From the NCBI RefSeq assembly GCF_029962835.1, contig NC_080591.1, forward strand, positions 43,779,501-43,843,500: a stretch of 64,000 bases of DNA, given 5' to 3'. The stretch comes from Magnolia sinica. Lineage: Eukaryota; Streptophyta; Magnoliopsida; Magnoliales; Magnoliaceae. The notes under the pieces were generated by a model that saw only the letters and a program-made list of their open reading frames with translations, was not told the origin of the DNA and did no database searches. The translations under genes and the position numbers were made by a program. This document shows positions 12,501-22,932 of this stretch, in pieces (position 1 is the first letter of the stretch; every line of letters starts with the position of its first letter).

Positions 12501-12597
12501 CTATATATATGGATATATCTAATATTATATTATATATATAATATTTTATGTACTATATATATATATATATATATATTATATATTATTTTATGTATAT
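12465..12597. repeat. (GT)n-(TA)n compound microsatellite
   Basis: About nine GT units are followed by several runs of TA totalling more than 60 bases, broken by short interruptions. The 'IYIYIY' ORFs here come from the repeat. Confidence 0.95.
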
Positions 12598-12604
12598 TTT
12601 GCTG

Positions 12605-13105
12605 ATGATGGGAGGCCCATCTCAGTACTTGTGGGCCATGGTTGAGACCCACTTTGATGTATATATAAATAAGGCCCATCTCAGTTACTTGTGGCCCGTG
12701 GTTGAGGCCACTTTGATGTATATATAAGGCCCATGGGTCGAGGCCCATTTAATGTATTAGGGGCCCCTGGGTCGAGGCCCATTAAGATGTAATGGGGCCA
12801 ATGAGTTGAGGCCCATTTGATGTGCACATGGGGCCCAATTGGCGAGGCCCATTTGATACATATAAGGCCCAGGTGAGTAGGCCCATTTGATGTACATATG
12901 GAGCCCAACTGTCGAGGCCCATTTGACACGTGTAAGGCCCATAAGCTTAGGCCTATTTGATACGTTCTAAAGCCCACGGGTTATAGCCCATTGCAATGTA
13001 CATAAGGCCCATTGGTGCGGCCCGCTTAATGAATATAGGCCCATATGATACGGCTCATTTGATGTATTGAAGGCCCAATGGGATATACCAAAGGTCCATT
13101 GCAAT
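12605..13105. repeat. Degenerate ~45-bp tandem array rich in GGCCCA
   Basis: About ten units of the form 'aggcccatttgatgtacata' + 'aggcccannngtcg' recur without interruption. The hexamer GGCCCA or its complement appears about twice per unit. The array lies in the middle of the solo LTR. The minus-strand ORFs with repeated 'MGL..GPRPMGL' peptides are translation of the array, not genes. Confidence 0.8.
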
Positions 13106-14519
13106 GTGCAATCCCGACATGATTTATGTCATATGCCTTGGGAGCAATGTTGGTTTGGCGTCCACATTGCAAGTATAATGTTGGTTAAATGTCCGCATTA
13201 TGACTCTCCCTAGGGCCCATTGATAGGCCCATGCGTGTTATGTGCAGGTCGTCTAGGCCCACCTTCGTTATGCACGTCATCCATCCTATATAGCATGTTT
13301 AATTCCATGATTCATAATCATATGCATCATACGTATGCTTGATATGAGAAATGCCTGATCATAGCATATGCCTTCGGGCAGATGGTTTAGGGGCTCCCGT
13401 ACAAGGGGTGTTGCCCTACATGAGCGCACGATACGCGCAGGATTGCTGCATGACTGGATAGTGTGATTCATGCATTCGCATTATGTGATATGGTTACTGT
13501 ATGCCCTAGCGACATCAGGGCCGTAGCCTCCACAGACGTATCGTGGTTGGCAGGATTGGATACCGGAAATACTGTTCTACATGGGGTGCGATAGATATCC
13601 CTGGGTGAAAGTCCCTAAACCCTTATGGTACCAGGAGGTTGCTCCAACGTCTAGACCGAGTGGGTGCATGAGCGCTGGGTGCCGATTACCAGACGGTTGC
13701 GCTTTCCACTGTGTCGTGGTCGGTTGGAAGGGGGTGCGGCCTTACCCGCCCGAGAGTAGGGGGCAATGCTAGGCTGAGTCTGACCAGCTCGAGGAATGGG
13801 TCCGCTATTGACGAGCCGAGCCCGATATTGGCAGGCGGATAGTGAGGTCTTTTCCACTCACCTTATTGCGCGCGATGGGGCGGCAATCTGGCTTGGAGTG
13901 TACTAGACCCCGGTGATATTCCAGATTTGAGCCGTATTGACATGTGGACTTAGATGAGGATTTGTATGCTTGACTTGCATTTCGCATTGCATGGCCTTGG
14001 TATGGCCGACATCATTCTTTGCACCGCATGGCCTTGGTACGGCTAATGGGATTCTTAGCATTCATCAGCATGTTCCGCATTACTCTGATACTACATAACT
14101 ACATTATCACCTTGAGCATACACTTTCACCACCCTCTAAGCTTTCTATAAGCTTATGCACGACCGTTGCGTGCAGGTGACGTTGGATCGCAGCAGCGCTG
14201 AGGCTTGGACGCGTGGCTGATCTTTTGGAGCTCTTTTTTTGTCTATCATCATTGTATTTCCCTTATGCTCATTGTACTTGTAAAGTTTTTTTATTATAGT
14301 GGAAATGTGATGGAGTTTTTGGTTGTTGTTTGTGGGTTATGCCTTTGGTTATGCTTATTACGAATCAAACTGATGTACAAAATCCTCCTTGTAGCATCCC
14401 AGGATCGGAACCTGGCGAATGGGCACTGGGAGTCGAGAATGGGGTTCTACGGAGGCTGTCAGCGCCGGATTCGGCGATCGGGAATTTTGTGAGCCCGGTT
14501 TCCGAGTTTGGGGCGTGAC
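13106..14519 (+). other. 3' half of the solo LTR, no gene
   Basis: GC-rich LTR sequence with no recognisable protein domain on either strand; the short ORFs differ in all frames and lack family features. Repeated 'gcatggccttggtacggc' at 13990-14045 is a local duplication. Confidence 0.55.
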
Positions 14520-15048
14520 ATGAAGAGAAGCCCCTTTATATAGAAATTCGCGCCACCAACTTTGGAGAATTCAAACTTATGCAACAGGTTTTTGCACCGC
14601 ATAATCGACCAGACTATTTCCTTAGTCGACCATGAATTGTCTAATGGGACTCAGTTGACCAAGACAAGGTTCAGTCGACCGTGGAAGTTTGTTCAACAAG
14701 TCAGGGTCGACCCTAAAATTTCAAGACTTTTTTTTTTTAACCATACGGTTTTAAGATTTCATTTTCTTAGCCCTGAAATTTTAAGACTTCTTTTTCTTGA
14801 TTTTTTTTCACTTGTTTTCAACAATCATTCGACTTCCTATTGATTTCCTTTGGTCCACATTCTTAAATATGCTTGATCATCATCCATTGAGCTCTCAAAT
14901 CTTTAATCACTCTACTCTTGATCACCTTTAGGCTTTAAATCCTCACATTTATCTTAGATAATACATTGAAAACTCAACTAATTAAACCATTTTATGAATT
15001 TGCATATGAAAGCACTTAAAATAAGGGATAAATATACAATATTTATCA

Positions 15049-18000
15049 CTCGCATATACCTAAGAGCATATTTTTTTAACCATTTAGCCTCTTCAGCTAC
15101 AGTTGCAAGAGAAATAAACTCGGACTCCATTGTGTACTGAGATATACAAGTTTGCTTCGTAGACTTTCAAGATATTGCGGCTCCTCCAAGAGTAACCACA
15201 TAGCCACTGGTAAACTTAGATTTCATTGAATATAATACCAGTTTGCATCACTATATTGTTAGAATCAAATATCAACATATCATCCATATACAAATATATG
15301 ATAATGCATGCATTTTTTAATAGCTTGTTATATGTACATTTATCTGACTCATTAATTTGAAAATTATTTGACAACAACACTTTGTCAAATTTCTCACGTC
15401 ATTACATTGGAGCTTACTTGAGGCCATAAAAAGATTTAATTAGTTTATATATTTTATCTTTATGACCTTTTATCACAAAATCCTCAAGTTGGTCCATGTA
15501 GATCTCTTCCTCTAATTCTTTATTTAGAAAGACAGTTTTCACATCCATTTAATGAATCACAAGATTATGGATGGAAGCAACAACTATCAATACTCATATA
15601 ATTGTGATCTTGGTGACCAGTAAATATCTGTCAAAGAAGTCAACACCTTCCCTTTTTATCAAGTCTACATATTATATATTTATCATCTCAATTACATTAG
15701 CTTTCCTTACATTTAAGAGATAAATTAATTTAATTAAATATATTTTCTACATGCAAGTAATTTGGAAGATAAAGATTAATATGTGTTTAAAAGGAAGATT
15801 TAAAGTTTAAAGAATAATCAAGTGAAGAATTGGAGATTTGAAGGACATCATTGAAGAATTCAAGTACCAAAGATCCAAGAAAACTAAGTACAAAGGTTGA
15901 AAAAAAGTCAAGAAAATCACACAGTTTAATAATAGATTGTTCGGTCCCACCTGAGGTTGATTCGTTCCAACCAAAAATGACTAAAAACATTCTACCAAGA
16001 ATAAGTGATTTTCAGACTTAATTCGGCTCAACACTTAAGTGCGAACAAAGTTAGATTCGATGCCACCGAATGAGAGTTCGATCCGACATGAGGGAGATAG
16101 AGACTTTAGACATAAGTTGGAAAAATTTAGTTACAACCGAGAGATAAATTTGGTGCAAATGAAGGACATCGTCAGTGTGATTAAAGCGTAACAAAAGTAT
16201 AGAAATTCAAGATGGTGAGAAGATGGTGTGTATTTTTCCTATTTAAGGGGGGATGGTCTACGCTCTTTTAAGTATGAATTGGGGCTTAGGAGAGAGACCA
16301 AAGGGTGGTGGAGCTCTTCAATCCTTCGATTCTAATTTATTGTTTATATTTTTCTTTTGTTTTTGTTTTAGGATGTTAATCATGTTAAGCTAATCTCTTG
16401 GCTAAAGCTAAGGGATGAAGCTTATAGTTAATTACAATATCTACTATATTTAATTCAATAACAATGGTTTGAATGATGATAGTAGTTGAATTGGTTTGAA
16501 TTTGCATTATGAAAGTTTTAAGTTGTGCATTTCCCTAATTCATTATGAACTACAGTTATAGCGGAAGTTTTGAATTGGAAATTGTTTAGCTTGATTAAAA
16601 GAATGAATCAATCTGTATAATCATTTCTTTATTGAGAACCAATGTCACATTAAATGCTCTTGATTCCCTGTGATTGAGATCCAAGTGCTTCGTGAGAAAA
16701 TTGTTCAATTAAAATTATGTTTTTATTGGCGTTAATAATCGGTTTAATTGAATTTTTTTTTGATTAGATTAGAACTTTGATTCCAATTGAATTATAAGAG
16801 TTGAATCAGTAAATTAGATATTGTGATTGCTATAAGTGGATTCTTGAATCCTTAGTCTTTTATTTTTTATTTTAAAACCCTTTCATACTTTGCTGATAAA
16901 AACACGGACAATCTATTTACCGTTAGACTAGTTCTATCCGTGTTCCCCATTCCCTGTGGATTCAACTTCAGTCTCATAGAGTTATTACTACATCGCAGTC
17001 CTGCACTTAGGGTTATCCCTTGAGTTCAATCACTTTTGCTTATACCCTTAGCCATAAGCCTAGCCTTGAATTTTTCAACATACCGATCTGGTCTTAAAAA
17101 CTCATTACAACCTATGGGTTTGCTACCTAGAGGTAGGTTTATCAATTCATAAGTGTTTTTGCATTATAGAGTCCATTTCACTATTAATGGCTTACTTCTA
17201 AAAGGTTGCATTAGAATAGCTCATAGCTTCGGCATATGAAGATAGATCATCCTTTATCAAGAAGGTGTGAAAGTCGAATCTAAAGCTAGTCTCAACTCTG
17301 GCCCCTTTACTTCTTATATGTTTCAAGGGCTCATCTATTGTGTTATTCTCTATATTAATCTTTACGGTCAAATCTACTACTTCTATGGAAGAAGTAGCCT
17401 TAGATTTAGTTGGGAATATAATTTCAAAAAAAATCGTCATCTCAGAATTCAATGATAGAGTCGACATCAATATGATTTTGAGACTTCAAAACCAAGAATT
17501 TATAAGCATTACTATTTTGCACATAACCTGTGAATGCACAATCAAGAGTTTTATCCCCTAATTTTGTTTTCTTAAGTAAAGGTAGCCCTACTTTGGCTAG
17601 GCACCCCCACACTTTAAGATATCTTAGATTTAAAGGTTTGTTCTTCGACAATTTGTAAAGGGTTTTACAGAATGCTTATAAGGCACACGATTTAGAATAT
17701 GACATGCAGTAGGGAGAACTTCTCCCCACACGTTAAAGGAAAAAAGTATAACTAGAAAGCATAGCATTTATCATGCTCATCAAAATTCAAATTTTCCTTT
17801 CAAATATTTTATTTTTCTAATGTGAATATGGTACAGTTAGCTCATGTATAATCCTTTTTATTCACAGTAAGATGCAAAGTCATGAGGAATGTATTCTTCG
17901 CCTTAATCAGATCTAAGAACGTTCACCATTCTTTGTATTTGATTTTTTACATCATTCACAAAGGCTATGAATATATCTTTTGCTTCATCTTTACTCCTGA

Positions 18001-18480
18001 TCAAATGTACATTTTCATATCTTGAGTAATCATCTATAAAGGTTATAAAGTATTTATTTCCTCCACGGCTCATAATATTTTTAAGGTCACATATGTCAAT
18101 GTGAGTTGAATCTATGTAGTTTTTTACAATAGTTTAGAAAGCCTCATCAATTATCATACCTTCTACGAGATTTCATGAGCTATCTTCTGTAAATCATGCA
18201 CCTGATTTACTATAGATTTATCATCAGACATTTTAAATTTAATATAACGACTAATTACATACTTTTTGTTCCAGCATCCTTTGTTATGAATTTCTTTTCA
18301 AGATGATCACATAGTTCTTTGGCAGTGGAGAGATGACAAATAGATATCATAGTTTTCATTAGTCATCGCATAAGAATATGATTTGGGCACAAATAGTCAT
18401 CATTCTTTTATTTTGATAGTTCAAAAGATGCAAATGGTTCATTTGCATTAAGTGTGTAGCAGAATCTTTAATAATGTAAA
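15049..18480 (-). pseudogene. Ty1/copia relic, split by an Athila-like LTR
   Basis: On the minus strand the copia order is visible in pieces. A gag-like scrap lies near 18.2-18.4 kb. Integrase follows at 17.6-18.0 kb (NQIQRMVNVLRSD then GEEYIPHDFASYCE), then integrase C-terminus (LRYLKVWGCLAKVGLP near 17.6 kb), the linker (DEPLKHIRSKGARVETS near 17.3 kb) and the start of reverse transcriptase. Coding text stops near 17.04 kb and resumes near 15.66 kb with GVDFFDRYLLVTKI, MDVKTVFLNKELEEEIYM and KLIKSFYGLK. It then has a YMDDMLIF catalytic box and an RNase H scrap (TSGYVVTLGGAAIS) ending at 15.05 kb. Stops and internal deletions are frequent, so it is dead. The YMDD variant of the usual YVDD is visible. 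Confidence 0.75.
15663..17035 (+). mobile_element. Athila-like LTR inserted into the copia relic
   Basis: It interrupts the copia reverse transcriptase between its N-terminal part (right) and the GVDFFDRY segment (left). Its right end, 'tccctgtggattcaacttca' followed by 'ttattactacatcgcagtcc' and 'tgcacttagggttatccct', matches the reverse complement of the 7813-8000 LTR end, so it is the same family in opposite orientation. It is about 1.4 kb, shorter than the 3.1-kb copy, and its left edge is uncertain, so it is probably truncated. No target duplication was established. Confidence 0.55.
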
Positions 18481-18541
18481 TCAGCTTGAGGGTAGTCAGT
18501 CAGAACTCCATTTTCGGGTGCCATCTCTTGAAGTTCTTCTC

Positions 18542-18577
<36 letters not shown>

Positions 18578-19280
18578 ATTCTAAGAGTCTCAAAAACAAT
18601 AGCTATAATGCTGAGATTTTTTAGAGAGAAATTTGTCTTGAAATTGTTGGTTCTAAAATACAGAGATATAGCAAAAAATTCAAAATAATAAACCAAAAAT
18701 AATAACAGAAGAATTTGGAGAGGTGAGGCGCATTACAGTCGTTGTGTTAAATATAAATTTGCCCCCACTGGAAGATTCCAGATTCACTGGGTTACAACAA
18801 GTCTGCTTTCGGGATACAACAGCACTCCTCTAAGATGAACGGTGTCAATCAGGTGCACTTTCAATCTCTGCCACACAAACTCAGGAATGCCCATACTGAT
18901 TTACCCCGAGAGAACACAAAAGGAAAACCTAAGAAAACAGATTTTATTTTTTTTAATTTTTTATTTTTTTTAAGATTTTGCAATAAAAAGGAGATAGCTT
19001 TCTAGAGGAAAAATAGGTGGCCATTTACGGCTCTTTGTCTTCATGTACATGAGTACAAAACATATGTCAAGAAAATCAAAAGTACACGATCAAAAACACA
19101 CCACAACCGCGTTGCAATCACGGTCGCTTGCACACGTGTAAGGTTGCTCTTATGGCATACACTTGTTTTTCAATACAAAAGATTAGTAAGAAGTTTTAAT
19201 TTAAAGACTTAGTTTTCTTAACAACTTTTCAATATAGGACAAAACTAATTAAATCTAATTAGGACAAGTTAGTTAACAAA
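18481..19280. other. Probable LTR/untranslated remains of the copia relic
   Basis: No coding domain is seen. It contains a run of about 29 T at 18543-18571 and A/T-rich stretches near 18.95 kb. Its position next to the copia gag suggests the 5' LTR of that relic, but no matching LTR at 15.05 kb was found. Confidence 0.3.
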
Positions 19281-19322
19281 GTATGTGTGTATATGTGTGT
19301 ATATGTACACACACACACACAC
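19281..19322. repeat. (TG)n/(AC)n microsatellite
   Basis: Alternating 'tgtgtatatg' is followed by about nine AC units. Confidence 0.9.
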
Positions 19323-19329
19323 CCCTGGC

Positions 19330-19770
19330 CCTACCAATTTGGACAGTTTAATGTACCCCGCGTCCACAATTTCTCGGTACCTGCCCATAGGGTTTCCAAC
19401 GGCTCGCGTCCAGTTTGTCAGGTAGGGTTTTGCTGGGTCCGGTTCTCATTTTTAAGGGCACAGGTCCAGAACCGATCGAATCTCGGTACCTATCAGGTCT
19501 TTTGTTTTCCTGGTCCAGACGTATAAGAACATTTACATTATTGGACCCATCTGAATACTTATGCCTTTGTATATATCTTGGTTTTCCGGGTCCGGTCGTG
19601 TAAGAACATTTACATCATTGGGCCCCACTCTGGATACCCATCAGGTCGTTAGGCCTAACTCTGGATATCAATCAGGTCCTGTACCTTGGTCTTTTGAGTT
19701 CCCGATCATACAAGAACATTTACATCAATGGGCCAGGCCCCATCGTATGGATAGATTAGAGAGCAAACGC
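19330..19770. repeat. Degenerate tandem repeat with three 'aagaacatttacat' boxes
   Basis: The block 'cgtataagaacatttacatt' + 'attgg(a/g)ccc' recurs at about 19521, 19600 and 19708. Each is preceded by a 'ggt(c/t)(t/c)tttg.tttccnggtcc' motif and followed by 'tcaggtc'. The period is 80-108 bases. Confidence 0.65.
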
Positions 19771-19879
19771 GTATAACCGGTTTTGATGGAGGCATGGTTT
19801 GTATAATTAATGGCTATCTTACATCCGTGTCTTAGTAAATCCCTTTCCATTTCTAGTATAATTAATGCTATATTTAAAA

Positions 19880-20225
19880 TATATATTAATGGAAAATGTG
19901 GGGCCCATCTTTTAACTTTTTCATCCCGAAAGATTCCCAATAACCTAATAAACTCAGTTGGGCCATACCGTCGAAATGATGCCTAAAACTTCTGAAGCCA
20001 CTTGGTGGAAATGGCCTGGAAGTTGGGAGGTTGGACAGCTGGATGTTTGAAATTCATCATAGTGGGCCTCAAACAGAAGTCGAGGGTAGGTGTCCATTCA
20101 CTATTCCCTTTTGTGTAAACCACATAAGTCATGAGTAGAGCTGATTTTTTAGGCTCGTACCATGGAAGGGCGCATCCAATGCGTGGTTCAAATGCCAAAA
20201 ACATCAGGCTGGGCCAATTTCATCA
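19880..20225. repeat. Diverged dispersed GTGGGGCCCAT repeat
   Basis: It starts 'atgtggggcccatctt' and carries 'aaaacttctgaagccacttg' and 'catcatagtgggcctcaaac'. It is only loosely related to the main foldback family. From 20226 to 20746 no feature was recognised apart from a GA run. Confidence 0.4.
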
Positions 20226-20449
20226 ACACTACCACGAGTTAAGGTAGACCTGACCCTATGAAACAACTACCAAAATTAATTGAAACCGACCCAGTTGTAA
20301 CAGATCCAAGATGGAGGACCTGCACCAAACCCAACCAAGCACTATTTTGCAGGCCCAAATGGTCCACACTCGAAAATGGGGTTTGATGCAATTTTCATCC
20401 AAAACCCACATCCCTCTCACTAGGGCTCCACAAAATAATCCACCTTACG

Positions 20450-20494
20450 AGAGAGAGAGAGAGAGAGTTGGGGGGGGGGCGGTGTGGGGGGTGT
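20450..20494. repeat. (GA)n run followed by G-rich tract
   Basis: About nine GA units are followed by G runs of 4-9, giving a purine-only strand of about 35 bases. Confidence 0.85.
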
Positions 20495-20746
20495 GATGGT
20501 TTAAAATAGAATCACGGTCGGGTCTGAGTAAGCAACCTAAGTCATCAAAAGGATCTGAGACAATCTACCAAAGCACGAAAGCCATCTTTACCTACCAATC
20601 AACCCGATACCACAAGTCTCAAATTTCTTTTCTCATCAGAAGAAAGAGAAAACAGATAATCAAATGAGTAGGCTGCACAGATCTGAAGACTAGCCCTCAA
20701 AAGTCAAACACGTTTGGTAAATGATTGGGTGGTATGGATTTGCATT

Positions 20747-21406
20747 TAGGGCTGTATATCGAGTCGAGTCGAGCTAGGCCAAGCTCGGCTTGACTAGTCC
20801 GTGCTATACTTGAGTTCGAGCTCGGCTTGACTCGTCCGTGCTATACTTGAGTTCGAGCTCGAGCTTGAGCTCGCAGTTCAACATTGAAGCTTGGCTTATT
20901 TGCCAAAGCTTTTGAGTCAATCTCGAGTCGAGCTAGTGGTTCGAGTCGAGTTGAGCTTGTTCATATGCCAATCCAACGCCCAGCCCAACCCAAACCCACA
21001 CCCAACTCAACCCGGTGCCCAACCCGACCTAACCCAGCCCCCACCATGACCCAAACCCCAACCCAACACAATCCAGCATGGTCGGGTAGGGTTTTTAGTA
21101 AAAACTTTTAAGTTTTAACTTTCTTTTTTTAGTTAAACATATTATATATATTTAATATTAATATATATATATATATATAATATTTAATATTAAAATATAT
21201 TACTCGAGCCGAGTCGAGCTCGAGCTCAAGCTTTGAGTCAAGTCGAGTTGAAATGCACTATGGTCAAACTCGGCTTGAACTCAACTCGAGCTTTAGAAAA
21301 TAAGCTTGACTCACTCCGAGTCGACCTTTCAAGCCGAGTCAATCCGAGCTGACTCGAGCCGAATCGAGCAAGCTTTTCAAGCTAGCTTGACTTGTGTACA
21401 GCCCTA
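20747..21406. mobile_element. hAT-type non-autonomous DNA transposon (660 bp)
   Basis: The ends are inverted repeats TAGGGCTGTA...TACAGCCCTA. They are flanked by identical 8-bp duplications TTTGCATT (20739-20746 and 21407-21414), the duplication length typical of hAT elements. The interior has no transposase. It is filled with dozens of short 'gagtcgagct'/'agctcgactc' motifs in both orientations, which look like subterminal repeats, and has a TA-rich centre near 21.15 kb. The plus-strand ORF at 20884-21111 is repeat translation. The ends and target duplication are read directly. Confidence 0.9.
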
Positions 21407-21534
21407 TTTGCATTTGGTCCATGCAAATTTTATCCAACGTTTGACGGAAAAAAAAAAAAAGAATAATTGATTAATCAATGTGTCATATCATCTAATCCCA
21501 GCACCAAATAATATATGATTTTATAGATTTCAAT

Positions 21535-22215
21535 CTACTACATATTTGGGCCCTACATTGATGCATGTGCTTTATCCACGCCATCCATCCATATGCACCC
21601 TTTACATGTGACATTTAAGTTGCATTTGCCACGAGTGACCTGCATCAGTTGTGAATCTTAATTATAATTTCATGGTCCAAACATAAGTTTTGTTTAATAT
21701 AGTGTTTTTTTCAAAGAAAGAATTTGATGATGTACCATACTAAGTTACAAATTCTGATGTATTGACTTCGACAAGTTCTGTGAGTTAAATCATGAGGTAT
21801 GTGTTATATCCAAACTATCCATCCATTTTGCGAGCTCGCGGCGCGTATTAAGGCTTGAGCCGAAAAATAAGATCTAAAGATCAAGTGGACCCAATAAACA
21901 GTGGGGGATTGAACATCTACCATTGAAACCCTTTTGGGGGTCACAGAAGTTTCTGGTCAATATGAAATTTGTTTTTCCTCTTCATCCATTATTTTTAACC
22001 TTATTAACATATTGGATGGAAAATAAACGTTATAGTGGGCCCTACGAATTTTTTAACGGTGAAAATCATTATCATCACTGCTATTTTTGGTGTGGTCCAT
22101 TTGAGCTTTGAATATGATTCATTTTTTGTCTAATGCACTAAAATGATCTCGAAAAATGGATGAACGGTATGTATATAATAAATACATCATTTTCGGGCCA
22201 TGTAACTTTGATCTC
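21535..22215. repeat. Dispersed foldback repeat copies
   Basis: A partial copy at 21547-21610 ('gggccctacattgatgcatg', 'atccacgccatccatcc') is followed by a nearly complete copy at 21785-22215. The latter shows 'aactatccatccattttg', 'attgaacatctaccattgaa', 'cattattaac...ttggatggaaaataaacg', 'tggtgtggtccatttgagct' and the inverted end 'aaaaatggatgaacggta'. Confidence 0.7.
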
Positions 22216-22641
22216 ATTTGAACCATTTGTACAACTCGGAGATCGAGGCACATCGGCGCTCATCTTCGCACGACACGTATCTACACCATAGCTAATGTGT
22301 GGTACACTAGCCAATCCGCTTCCATCTACCTTTCCCGTTATTTAAAAGATTTCCTAGAAATAAAGGCTCTCTCCCCTGCACATTGCCAGATGCATCAGTG
22401 TCCCCAAAATGATCCATACCTTTTAACTATTTTTCACAATCACAAAATTCACCTAAACTATTTTTCTTCTGTCGAATTCCAATCCAATCGTCAACCATCT
22501 AAGCTATGAAGGTCAATTTAAAGGTCATCCATCCATTTGATCAAACGCAATGGGGCATAAAGTAAAAAAAAAAAAAACCCTACACCTTAATTTGACTGGA
22601 AATAAAAACTTCCCAAAATAATAAAAAATATCAAAAATAAT

Positions 22642-22669
22642 CTATATATATATATATATATATATACAC
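22642..22669. repeat. (TA)n microsatellite
   Basis: About 13 uninterrupted TA units lie just left of the copia insertion. Confidence 0.9.
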
Positions 22670-22684
22670 CAAAAACATGTAAAC

Positions 22685-22921
22685 TAAAGATGTTTAATGA
22701 AACAATGAGCAATGGCCAAAATCCTCCTTAACATATGGAGGAGATAACTTCTGATTATATATAAGATAATTACAGTTGTGTGATCCTATATAATAGGAAA
22801 GAATCAAATACAAATATTCAAAATATTTGTACATATCTCTACAGCTATACAAGCGGATATTGTGGCAACTGAAATGGAATAGGGCAAATATCATGGAGAA
22901 TCATTCGATTCTCCTTTATCA
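22685..22921 (-). repeat. 3' LTR of the copia element (237 bp)
   Basis: Read on the minus strand it starts TGATAAAGGAG and ends ACATCTTTA next to the TAAAC duplication. As it stands the ends are TG...TA rather than TG...CA. Confidence 0.88.
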
Positions 22922-22932
22922 CCCCCCTGCAA
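22922..22932 (-). other. Polypurine tract of the copia element
   Basis: On the minus strand 'ttgcagggggg' lies directly before the 3' LTR. This is the usual plus-strand primer position. Confidence 0.75.

Larger units (their letters stand above)
10414..14520 (+). mobile_element. 4.1-kb solo LTR with perfect 5-bp target duplication
   Basis: The element begins TGTAAGACCCGTGTCC and ends GGGGCGTGACA. It is flanked on both sides by TGAAG (10409-10413 and 14521-14525). Neither a second LTR nor any gag or pol domain is inside, so the simplest reading is a solo LTR left by recombination between two LTRs. The TGTAA...TTACA-type ends recall long LTRs of Tekay/Del-like chromoviruses, which is an inference. 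It is markedly more GC-rich than its surroundings. It contains copies of the GTGGGGCCCAC dispersed repeat (11.5-12.4 kb), a GT/TA microsatellite and a GGCCCA array. None of the short ORFs inside has a recognisable domain. Confidence 0.85.
7813..15048 (-). mobile_element. Athila-like LTR, split by a solo LTR
   Basis: On the minus strand the LTR starts TGATAAATATTGTATATTTA (at 15048) and ends ...GGTTGTCCAACA (at 7813). This start matches what I know of Athila LTRs. A 4,107-bp element occupies 10414-14520, leaving an LTR of about 3.1 kb. The LTR carries its own 41-bp tandem array. It has no credible protein-coding gene. A same-family copy in the opposite orientation lies at 15.66-17.03 kb and shares the 'ctaagagactaac'/'gctaatctcttggctaaag' landmark. 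Confidence 0.65.

Noticed and set aside
12530..12977. Repeated MGL/GPRPMG peptide genes on the minus strand
   Set aside because: They arise from the GGCCCA tandem array in a solo LTR; there is no start context or domain.
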